A stretch of DNA of 5,981 nucleotides, taken from positions 1-5,981 of the forward strand of contig DYTG01000103.1 in the NCBI GenBank assembly GCA_020726085.1. Direction: 5' to 3'. Each line of letters begins with the position of its first letter. Within the stretch, counting starts at the first letter, position 1. The position numbers were made by a program, and so were the translations under genes. Shown piece by piece: positions 1 to 5,981 of this stretch. The stretch comes from Sulfurovum sp. GTDB taxonomy: Bacteria; Campylobacterota; Campylobacteria; Campylobacterales; Sulfurovaceae. Below the pieces are notes generated by a model. The model worked only from the letters and a program-made list of their open reading frames with translations, did no database searches and had not been told where the DNA came from.

Positions 1-75
1 TTTTTTGGTTTTGTAGCTTTCTTGTTCTATCTCTCCCGAGGTGGAATGGTATCCTTAAATCCACAATCTGCGTAA
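1..75 (+). CDS. Possible 3' end of a small membrane protein gene (5' truncated)
   Basis: Frame 1 is open from the window edge and ends at TAA 73-75, giving 24 residues: a hydrophobic stretch (FFGFVAFLFYL) and then a short polar tail (SRGGMVSLNPQSA). This reads like a final transmembrane helix followed by a positively charged C-terminal tail. Frame 2 closes at once, while frame 3 is also open for about 80 bases, so the reading frame is not certain. I do not recognise the protein family. If real, the gene lies upstream of pcm on the same strand, but pcm has its own promoter and need not be cotranscribed. Confidence 0.35.
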   Translation, partial: FFGFVAFLFYLSRGGMVSLNPQSA

Positions 76-89
76 ATATTAATTAATAT
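76..89. repeat. 14-bp AT-only perfect palindrome
   Basis: ATATTAATTAATAT is a perfect palindrome directly after the putative stop codon at 73-75, followed by a T-rich stretch at 94-99. It contains no G or C, so it would make a very weak transcription terminator. It could also be a binding site for a dimeric regulator, or chance in AT-rich DNA. Confidence 0.25.
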
Positions 90-131
90 GTAATTTTTTA
101 TTAAAACCTGCAAGTTGTTTAATATTTCTTG

Positions 132-140
132 TGATATAAT
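132..140 (+). promoter_or_regulatory. Extended -10 promoter for pcm
   Basis: TGATATAAT is a perfect extended -10 element (TGN followed by TATAAT at 135-140). No good -35 hexamer lies at the usual 16-18 base distance; the closest match, TTGTTT at 115-120, is too near. A strong -10 in T-rich DNA without a -35 box is typical of sigma-70 promoters in Campylobacterota. Transcription would start near 147, leaving a leader of about 55 bases before the pcm start. Confidence 0.6.
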
Positions 141-202
141 ACTTTTTAATATGAAAACTTAAAGTCTGCTTTTTTAGGCTCAATAAGTGTTGGAGTTTGC
201 AA

Positions 203-844
203 GTGGTACAGATGAAATTAGAGAGGATGGTTGGTGAGATTCAAGCGTATATTTATTTGGAACAAAACATCATCAATGCTTTTTTAGCCATTGATAGAGA
301 AGTTTTTGTGCCTAGTGGGTTTCAACATTTAGCCTACAAGCTTGATGCGTTGCCCATGCAGTCAAATCAATGGATTAGCTCCCCTTTGACAGTAGCTAAA
401 ATGACGCAATATTTAGCAATTGACCACAAAGTTGATTCGATACTTGAAATCGGGTGTGGCAGTGGTTATCAAGCGGCGATTTTGAGCAAACTCTCCCGTC
501 GTGTTGTGAGCATCGAACGCATAGAGGGTATCTTAAAAGAGGCAAAAGAGCGGTTTTCACATTTGGGGCTTATGAATATTATTACCAAATTTGATGATGG
601 ACAAAACGGTTGGGAGTATCATGCACCTTATGAGCGTATTTTGCTCTCGGCTTCTACAAGAAGCATTCCTCAAAGTCTCTTCAATCAATTGGCTATTGGG
701 GGAGTAATCGTCGCTCCTATTGCCACACTTGAACGTGAGGTCATTATGAGATTTATCAAAAAAAGTGACGGCACAATAGAGCAAGAGGAGCTAGAGCCTT
801 GCCATTTCGTGCCTATTCTTAATGGGATTCAAAAGGCACGTTGA
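203..844 (+). CDS. pcm: Protein-L-isoaspartate O-methyltransferase
   Basis: This cytoplasmic repair enzyme transfers a methyl group from S-adenosylmethionine to isoaspartyl residues in aged proteins, starting their conversion back to aspartate. At about 213 residues it matches the family (E. coli Pcm is 208). Numbered from the GTG start, the substrate-site motif NQWISSP is at 55-61 and matches the family's QTIS-P block. SAM motif I, EIGCGSGY, is at 82-89, and the acidic residue of the SIER strand is E105. The DG...APYERIL block (about 131-146) and the C-terminal HFVPILNG (201-208) are also family hallmarks. I chose GTG 203 because GGAG at 192-195 sits 7 bases upstream. TTG 197 is too close to that site; ATG 212 is 16 bases away but otherwise possible. 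The gene looks intact and has its own promoter at 132-140. Its stop lies 4 bases from the stop of the convergent STAND gene. Confidence 0.93.
   Translation: MVQMKLERMVGEIQAYIYLEQNIINAFLAIDREVFVPSGFQHLAYKLDALPMQSNQWISSPLTVAKMTQYLAIDHKVDSILEIGCGSGYQAAILSKLSRRVVSIERIEGILKEAKERFSHLGLMNIITKFDDGQNGWEYHAPYERILLSASTRSIPQSLFNQLAIGGVIVAPIATLEREVIMRFIKKSDGTIEQEELEPCHFVPILNGIQKAR
808..840. repeat. 7-bp inverted repeat at the pcm 3' end (terminator-like, weak)
   Basis: CGTGCCT (808-814) and AGGCACG (834-840) are perfect reverse complements separated by 19 bases, inside the last codons of pcm and a few bases before the convergent gene end at 849. The placement suits a shared terminator for two tail-to-tail genes. 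However, the loop is long and no T-tract follows on either strand, so the call is weak. Confidence 0.25.
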
Positions 845-848
845 GGTC

Positions 849-3422
849 TTAATATTTCACCACCAACATTTCATCAAGATGGTGAGAATGGGTAAAAAAG
901 TCCAATCGAAATTTGATAAAGTTTTCATGTTTGGGGTTTTTTTGTATTTTGCTAATGGTATCTTGAATAAGCTTGAGTCTCTTTTTGGATTCCACCAAAT
1001 AAGGCTCATCTTTGCTCAAAAACTTTTGGCGAATCTCGATGCATTGTTGCATGTAGCGAGAGGCTTTGATGTAGTGTTTTTTGTTGAAATACAACACGGC
1101 AATATTGTTGTAGCTTAGGGCTGTATTGAGATTGAGTTCGCCTGAAATATCTTTGGAGAGTTCGAGTGTCTTTTCATAAATCCCAAGGGCTTCATCGTCC
1201 AAAAGCAGTTCGTAGTAGGTTGCTGCTAGGGCATTGTAGCTTGTGATAGTGTGAGGATTGCGTTCGCCTAGTACCTCTAGCCTTGTAGCCAATACCCGCT
1301 TAAATATCTCAACAGAGTCTCTGTACTCCCCCAAAAGATAGTGTGTAGTACCCAAATTGTGACTGAGTATAGCAAGATTGAGGTCATCGTGACGAGCGAC
1401 GTTGTTTAGGATAGTGTGCGATTTTCTAAACAATGCAAGGGCTTTGAGAGAGTCGTTTTGAGTTAGATGAAAGATGCCTAAGTTGTTGTAAGCAATAGCG
1501 GTTCGAGGATGCTGAGGTCCTAGTGTGGAGAGTTTGATGCTGAGTACTCGATTGAGATACTCCAACGCCAATTGGTCTTTGCCAATATCAACATAGATAA
1601 GGGCTAGTTTGTTGTAGTTGGCGATGTTTTTTTTGTGATTGGCTCCAAAGTGTGCGTTGTAAATGGCTACGGATTTTTCGAGTTGTGCAAGGGCTTTGGC
1701 GTGTTTTTTCATATCTTTGTAGAGCATAGCAAGGTCGCTATAGATTTGGGCGGTATCGGGATGATTGACTCCTAGTGATTTTTCACGCACTTTGAGGGCT
1801 TTGGCGAAGAAGTAGGCAGTCCCTTTGTGGTTGTTGAGCTTTTGGTAGGTAAGGGCGATGTTGTGGTAGAGATTGGCAAGTTCGGGGTCGAGGTTATCGA
1901 GGTGTTTTTCTTTGATTTTGAGCGCTTTTTCAAAAAAGAGCAAAGACTCCTCGTAATTTCCACTTAGACGATAGAGCAATCCGATATTGTTGTAGCTATA
2001 AGCCACTTCAAAATGCTCATCGCCAAGTTCTTGTTGGCGTATCTTTAGCCCTTTTTTAAAAAACATCAACGCTCGTTCGTAATCTTTGATGGATTTGTAA
2101 ACCAATCCCAAATCGTTGTAATTTTTCGCCAAAACCAAGGGCTTGATACCATTAAAGTGGCTTTGCATCTCTAACGATTTGTGCAACAACTCAAGGGCTT
2201 TGTGATACTCTCCAATGTGGTAATAAATAGTACCTAGATGCTCAAAAAAGCTATAGAGTATCGCATTGTTATCGGGCAGTGTTAATAAAATAGTCTTGAT
2301 GGCTTTGAGATAGAGGAGGTATTTTTTTGCCTCTTTTATATTTGTAGGATTGTGGCTATCGTGGATGATTTTGGCAAAAAAATCGACAATAATGGCTATC
2401 TCTTGAAATGTGGGCTGGGTGTAGTCGTGGATGTAGTATTTGATAATGTGGTGCATTTTGTAGCTTTTGCCGAGGCGACTAAGGAGTCCGATATTGGCAA
2501 GAAAATCAAGCTTGTCTTGAATGTTGGCTTGAAAGAGTTGCTCCAACAACTCACTATCTATCTCGATAGAGGGCAAGACCGCAAAGCGTTTGAGTAGGAG
2601 TTTGTGTTCATAATCGAGTTGTTGCATACCCAAAAGTTGCTCGATGTTGGCATGAATAATCGCTTTGATATCCTCCCCATGAAGAGGCAATAGAACATTG
2701 TTTTTGAATTTATCAATAATCTCATCATAGGTAGTGCGACGAGAATGAATCATTTTGGCGATAAGTTTGATAAAAAAGGTATGATTACCGCAATACTCCA
2801 CGATGGTTTGGACTTGATCAAGTTTGCTTGTGGGGGAGTAATTGATAAAGAGATTGATAGCATCTTCTTGGCTTAGCGGTGCGACGTGATACTCTCGAAC
2901 ATCTTTGATTTTAGCATTGGAGATGAAGAGAATTTTGAAGTTGTTATCGATGAGACTTAAGACAAGATTGAGTTTTTCTTCTTGAAACACAACCCCTTTA
3001 GAGTTGTCGATAATCAAAAGCTTTCGTCCCTCTAGGCGACTGAGTTTGGTTACGGCTTCAATAAAGAGATCATCAAGGTGTTCGAGTTTGAGATCGAGTG
3101 AGTCTCTAAACGACGCAGCGAAGCTTTGGCGAAAACTGTCGTTGATTTTGACGTAGCCGTAGTAGTCGAAATTGTCCTTGTTTTGAAGCAGATAATGAGA
3201 TGCCAATGAGCTTTTTCCTACCCCTTCAATCGAACTCACAAGCACAAGAGCGTTGGAGATTGAAAAAAATTTGTCGATAATGGCCGCATCTTTTTGTCTG
3301 CCCACAAAGGTAGCTTCGTTGGTCGAACTCATAAGAGGAGTGAGAAGTTTGCTGTGTTGGTGAATCTGTTTTTTGTTGTACTCGCCATCGAGCCTATCAA
3401 GTAGATTGTTGATTTTGTTCAT
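849..3422 (-). CDS. STAND-family (NB-ARC-like) NTPase with ten C-terminal TPRs
   Basis: This 857-residue, probably cytoplasmic protein has a STAND signalling-ATPase layout: short helical N-terminus (1-38), NTPase and helical/winged-helix region (about 39-340), linker, then ten TPRs (about 391-803) and a polar tail. Visible motifs are FVGR at 39-42, a P-loop SIEGVGKS at 64-71 (K70, S71), Walker B LLIIDN at 135-140, a sensor strand KILFISN at 163-169, a PLSQEDAINLF block at 182-192, YCGNH at 210-214, and MHH at 323-325 where NB-ARC proteins have MHD. TPR landmark residues recur every 42 residues, as in kinesin-light-chain-type TPRs. The start is secure: AAGGA (3429-3433) lies 7 bases from the ATG, and an in-frame TAA sits just upstream. 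In this family the repeats usually sense a ligand and ATP drives oligomerisation. No nuclease, protease, TIR or membrane effector is visible, so the output is unknown. The family is clear; the role (regulation, signalling or phage defence) is not. Confidence 0.9.
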   Translation of the reverse strand: MNKINNLLDRLDGEYNKKQIHQHSKLLTPLMSSTNEATFVGRQKDAAIIDKFFSISNALVLVSSIEGVGKSSLASHYLLQNKDNFDYYGYVKINDSFRQSFAASFRDSLDLKLEHLDDLFIEAVTKLSRLEGRKLLIIDNSKGVVFQEEKLNLVLSLIDNNFKILFISNAKIKDVREYHVAPLSQEDAINLFINYSPTSKLDQVQTIVEYCGNHTFFIKLIAKMIHSRRTTYDEIIDKFKNNVLLPLHGEDIKAIIHANIEQLLGMQQLDYEHKLLLKRFAVLPSIEIDSELLEQLFQANIQDKLDFLANIGLLSRLGKSYKMHHIIKYYIHDYTQPTFQEIAIIVDFFAKIIHDSHNPTNIKEAKKYLLYLKAIKTILLTLPDNNAILYSFFEHLGTIYYHIGEYHKALELLHKSLEMQSHFNGIKPLVLAKNYNDLGLVYKSIKDYERALMFFKKGLKIRQQELGDEHFEVAYSYNNIGLLYRLSGNYEESLLFFEKALKIKEKHLDNLDPELANLYHNIALTYQKLNNHKGTAYFFAKALKVREKSLGVNHPDTAQIYSDLAMLYKDMKKHAKALAQLEKSVAIYNAHFGANHKKNIANYNKLALIYVDIGKDQLALEYLNRVLSIKLSTLGPQHPRTAIAYNNLGIFHLTQNDSLKALALFRKSHTILNNVARHDDLNLAILSHNLGTTHYLLGEYRDSVEIFKRVLATRLEVLGERNPHTITSYNALAATYYELLLDDEALGIYEKTLELSKDISGELNLNTALSYNNIAVLYFNKKHYIKASRYMQQCIEIRQKFLSKDEPYLVESKKRLKLIQDTISKIQKNPKHENFIKFRLDFFTHSHHLDEMLVVKY

Positions 3423-3531
3423 GATAATTCCTTAATATATAAAAGAAGTTGTGAGGAGAGAGTGAGATGAAAGTCTAGGGAAAATTGTTAAGAAAAAGAT
3501 AATGCTAATGCCACTATTGATGGATAATAAA

Positions 3532-3537
3532 AGTATA
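3532..3537 (-). promoter_or_regulatory. Candidate -10 element for the STAND-TPR gene
   Basis: On the minus strand TATACT lies in AT-rich DNA about 110 bases upstream of the start codon, with a T-rich stretch after it. No convincing -35 box is present. It is the best -10 match I see in the spacer, but such AT-rich DNA gives chance matches. Confidence 0.25.
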
Positions 3538-3587
3538 ACATACAATAGATAAAAGTTTCTTAGTATTCGATGCTGCATACATTAAAA

Positions 3588-3661
3588 ATTTTTACTCATC
3601 CAATAGGGCGGGTGAAACCCACCATCTTATCTGTAGAGCGTTATAGTATCTAAGTAAAAAT
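3588..3661. repeat. REP-like palindrome enclosed by a 9-bp inverted repeat
   Basis: The inner element is GGCGGGT (3607-3613), GAA, ACCCACC (3617-3623): a 7-bp stem with a 3-base loop and one mismatch, which becomes a G-U wobble if the minus strand is transcribed. It is markedly GC-rich compared with its surroundings. Outside it, ATTTTTACT (3588-3596) and AGTAAAAAT (3653-3661) form a perfect 9-bp inverted repeat, giving a 74-base unit. The core resembles the GGTGGG...CCCACC palindromes of REP elements mobilised by RAYT transposases. It lies between the end of the broken sulP and the STAND gene. No T-tract follows the stem, so it is a poor intrinsic terminator. Copy number in the genome is unknown from this window. 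Confidence 0.4.
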
Positions 3662-3663
3662 CC

Positions 3664-4960
3664 TCAAAAGCCAGTATGTATAATTGCATTGGCTCTTGCA
3701 AGGGCTTTGTCGATATGTTCAAGTATGTTTTCCTCCACAATTACGGTATTAAGCCTTGATTTTTGTATCTAGGCAAGTACACTCTTATTGACACCAGATA
3801 GGATTAATACTCCTCCATTTTGGGAGCCCCCAAAATCGATCGTATGTGTTGTATTTCAGACATATTCCACGCCACAACAATCAAAATAGCACTCAATGTT
3901 GCCAAAGGGATTTTGACAATCAAAGGCGTTAAAAAAATCATAAAAATAAACAACCAAACAGCGTGCACAATACCCGATATGGGTGAAATCGCACCTGCTT
4001 TGATATTGGTTGCTGTTCGTGCTATCGCTCCTGTAGCGGGGAGTCCGCCAAAGATGGATGAGCCAATATTGGCTACACCTTGTGCGAGAAGTTCTGTATT
4101 GGATTTGTGTTTTGTATCGGTCATTCCATCAGCAACAACAGCAGAAAGAAGCGACTCTATATCCGCCAAAATAGCTATCGTAACGGCATCGGGGAATAAA
4201 AGTAGTATTTTTTCAAAGGTTATTTCAGGGAAACTGGGAGTGGGAAGTATGGTTGAAATAGAGCCAAAACGACTCTTGCTGGTATCAACGGGAATATCAA
4301 AAAGTCAAACAACAAGCCCAGTCAAAAGAACGACAACAATGGGTCTAGGTATCTTTGGGTAGTGTTTTTTGTATAGAATATAATCCAAATCGATACAGAA
4401 GCAACCGCAACGCTAAAAATATTGAAGCTGTGTAAATTTTGAACATAGACTATAAATTTATCATAAAATCGGCTGGTACAGTCTCAATTTTAAGCCCAAA
4501 AAAATCTCTTAATTGTGAAACAAAAATCAAAAGTGCAATCCCTGAGGTAAATCCTGCAACGACGGGATAAGGGATAAATTTAATCAAATCTCCTGCTCTC
4601 AAAAACGAAGTAGCAATAAGTATAAGTCCAGCCATGATCGTTGCCAAAACCAAACCATCGTAGCCGTGTTTTGAAGCGACTAAAGCAACCGTAACAACAA
4701 ATGCCGCTGTAGATCCGCCAATTTGAAACCTGCTACCGCCCAAAGCGGAGATCAAAAATACTGCTATTATGGCAGTAAAGAGTCCTTTTTTCGGGAGAAA
4801 AATTGGAGGCTATAGCAATCGCCATAGCCAAAGGAAGCGCAACAATAGCCACCGATAGACCCGATAAGATATCTTGCATAAAATGTGATTTGTGATAACT
4901 GTTTTTTCCAAAAAAAGTAATGAGTTTGGGTTCTAGCAAGTAAAGAAGCATTTTTTTCAT
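3664..4960 (-). pseudogene. Degenerate SulP-family anion transporter (frameshifts, stops, STAS deletion)
   Basis: SulP proteins are inner-membrane carriers for sulfate, bicarbonate or dicarboxylates, with a C-terminal cytoplasmic STAS domain. Conceptual translation from ATG 4960 gives family blocks in order: LPLAMAIAIASNFSPEK, GLFTAIIAVFLISALGGS, QIGGSTAAFVV, YPVVAGFTSGIALLIF, ADIESLLSAVVADGMT and NMSEIQHIRSILGAPK, but no single frame reads through. The lesions, in gene order, are an apparent extra A in an A6 run (4786-4791); frame changes near 4451-4462 and 4376-4392; TGA at 4305-4307 where VV*LFD probably had Trp; a junction near 3810-3830 joining LGAPK to the end of the STAS domain (GGVLILSGVNKSVLA); and TAG at 3769-3771. 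The relic then continues as IQKSRLNTVIVEENILEHI to TGA 3664-3666. The remains encode roughly 430 residues against about 550 or more for intact members. The substrate cannot be assigned. Confidence 0.92.
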
Positions 4961-4993
4961 AGATATGACTCTTTAAAGTAAAATTGTTAGCAT

Positions 4994-4999
4994 TTTATA
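4994..4999 (-). promoter_or_regulatory. Candidate -10 element upstream of the sulP relic
   Basis: TATAAA on the minus strand lies 34 bases upstream of the old sulP start codon, in the 71-base gap after the aldo/keto reductase stop. No clear -35 partner was found, and the ribosome site in front of the ATG is weak (AAAGAG, about 9 bases away). The element may be a leftover of the transporter's own promoter. Confidence 0.25.
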
Positions 5000-5008
5000 A
5001 CGATAGCA

Positions 5009-5027
5009 CTTAAAGAGAAGCTTTAAG
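5009..5027. repeat. 7-bp perfect inverted repeat between aldo/keto reductase and sulP
   Basis: CTTAAAG (5009-5015), AGAAG loop, CTTTAAG (5021-5027) forms a hairpin that starts 5 bases after the reductase stop codon in the direction of transcription. It is AT-rich and lacks a T-tract on the minus strand, so it would be a weak terminator. It could instead be an operator for the downstream gene. Confidence 0.35.
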
Positions 5028-5031
5028 ATTA

Positions 5032-5981
5032 CTATCCCATGGGATACATAATCTCATTTTGAATGGCTTGAATTTTTGCCATAGTTTGAGTGCTTAATTT
5101 CACATCAAAAGCTGCAAATGACTCATCGAGTTGATGGGCATCTCTAGCCCCAATAATCGTCGAAGCGACAAAATCAAAGTGCATGGAGTAGGCTACGGCG
5201 AGTGTGACGGGTGAAATCTCCAATTCTTTGGCTAATTCCAAATATTGTGCTGTTGCGGCAAGTGTTTTGGGATTGACAAAGCGGGTAGCTTGGGATTGGA
5301 TACGAGAATTAGGACTTTTGATATAGTCGCTAAAACGTGCATTCTCAGGAGTAAAAGGAGCATTGTATTTGCCGCTTAGGACACCGCCACCAATGGGAGA
5401 GTAGGGAAGAAGCGAAATGTGTTCTTGTTGGCATACGGTGGAGAGTTCATCCAAAAATCGAGGATTGTTGAGTGAAAAGTTGTTTTGGATCGATTCAAAA
5501 CGGGCGATACCCAAACGTTTGGAGGTCTCATTGGCTTTGGTAAGTCCATAAGCGGTGTCGTTTGAAGTACCAATATAGCGTACTTTTCCCTCTCTTGCTA
5601 GCTCATCAAAGGCGACAAGTGAAGTCTCGATGGGTACGACAGAGTCTGGCCAATGCATCTGATAGAGGTCGATATAATGGGTGCCTAGACGTTTGAGACT
5701 CCCTTCAATGGCTTGTTTGATATGAAATTTATCAACAGCTGTCATACCGTTGCGAATGGGCGGGACAAACCATCCGTTGGCAGCTCCTGCTACTTTGGAA
5801 GCGATGATTATATCTTCACGTTTTTTGCCTTTGAGCCATCTGCCTATAATGTTTTCGGTCTCCCCTGCGTAGGTAGCTCTGGGTGGGACGGGATAGAGTT
5901 CGGCGGTATCGAAGAAATTAATACCCCTATCAAGGGCTTTGTCCATAATCTTAAACGACTCTTTTTCATCGCTCCAACTTC
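5032..5981 (-). CDS. Aldo/keto reductase, Tas-like (5' end outside the window)
   Basis: This is a cytoplasmic NADPH-dependent carbonyl reductase of the aldo/keto reductase superfamily. The frame stays open through the right edge (upstream residues SWSDEKESFKI), so the ATG at 5946 is internal; the missing part should be the first 30 or so residues, including the first barrel strand. Numbered from that internal Met, the catalytic tetrad is complete: D13 and Y18 in FFDTAELYP, K51 in IIIASKVAG, and H98 in YQMHWPD. Family blocks LKRLGTHYIDLYQ, GKVRYIGTSN, LLPYSPIGGGVLSGKY and the cofactor-site STIIGAR near the C-terminus are intact. The YPVPPRA...GETE...GRWL pattern and the end of the protein resemble E. 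coli Tas. The physiological substrate is unknown. The stop TAG at 5032-5034 lies 71 bases before the old sulP start. Confidence 0.93.
   Translation of the reverse strand, partial: SWSDEKESFKIMDKALDRGINFFDTAELYPVPPRATYAGETENIIGRWLKGKKREDIIIASKVAGAANGWFVPPIRNGMTAVDKFHIKQAIEGSLKRLGTHYIDLYQMHWPDSVVPIETSLVAFDELAREGKVRYIGTSNDTAYGLTKANETSKRLGIARFESIQNNFSLNNPRFLDELSTVCQQEHISLLPYSPIGGGVLSGKYNAPFTPENARFSDYIKSPNSRIQSQATRFVNPKTLAATAQYLELAKELEISPVTLAVAYSMHFDFVASTIIGARDAHQLDESFAAFDVKLSTQTMAKIQAIQNEIMYPMG

Noticed and set aside
822..1118. A 98-codon + strand open frame overlapping the end of pcm
   Set aside because: It lies almost wholly antisense to the TPR-coding end of the STAND gene, has no ribosome site that I can see, and its composition mirrors the opposite strand.
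1000..2252. Recent tandem DNA repeat expansion in the TPR region
   Set aside because: The periodicity is at the protein level only; the repeat units differ widely in nucleotide sequence.
2352..2597. An 81-codon + strand open frame inside the STAND gene
   Set aside because: It is antisense to a confident coding region, without a ribosome site or recognisable motif.
849..3422. A complete anti-phage defence island around the STAND gene
   Set aside because: The neighbours are a repair methyltransferase, a transporter relic and an aldo/keto reductase; none is a known defence partner and no mobile-element genes are visible.
3607..3623. Intrinsic terminator for the sulP relic
   Set aside because: The stem is GC-rich, but on the minus strand it is followed by CTATTGGATG, without the T-tract needed for intrinsic termination.
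3820..4362. A 180-codon open frame on the + strand opposite the SulP relic
   Set aside because: The minus strand gives clear SulP family blocks across the same bases; the + frame shows no recognisable domain and exists because the relic's reverse complement happens to be open.
3664..4960. Programmed frameshifting, stop readthrough or a variant genetic code to rescue the SulP protein
   Set aside because: There are at least three separate frame changes, two different stop codons (TGA and TAG) and a large deletion; one recoding event or code change cannot restore a working transporter.

Overview
The window looks like chromosomal DNA from a member of the Campylobacterota, possibly a Sulfurimonas, Sulfurovum or Sulfurospirillum type. 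This rests on the AT-rich intergenic DNA, an extended -10 promoter with no clear -35 box, the character of the isoaspartate methyltransferase, and a SulP-type anion transporter. It is an inference from sequence flavour; no marker gene fixes the genus.

Layout, left to right. Bases 1-75 may be the tail of a small membrane protein gene (+ strand). After a short AT-rich spacer with a strong extended -10 promoter comes pcm, protein-L-isoaspartate O-methyltransferase (+). It runs tail-to-tail, with only 4 bases between stop codons, into a 2.6 kb minus-strand gene for an 857-residue STAND-type NTPase (NB-ARC-like) followed by ten tetratricopeptide repeats, each exactly 42 residues apart. A 241-base spacer upstream of that gene carries its ribosome binding site and a REP-like palindrome inside a longer inverted repeat. 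Next is a badly decayed SulP transporter gene (minus; 3664-4960). It has at least three frame breaks, two in-frame stops and a deletion that removed the last membrane segment and most of the STAS domain. The right edge holds a Tas-like aldo/keto reductase (minus), whose 5' end is outside the window.

There is no obvious shared pathway. Pcm is protein repair housekeeping, the aldo/keto reductase is a general NADPH-dependent carbonyl reductase, and the transporter is dead. The most interesting gene is the STAND-TPR protein. It has a sensor-like architecture used in signalling and anti-phage defence, but no recognisable effector domain and several altered nucleotide-binding motifs. No toxin, nuclease, CRISPR array, tRNA or integrase is visible beside it, so a defence role is only a hypothesis.
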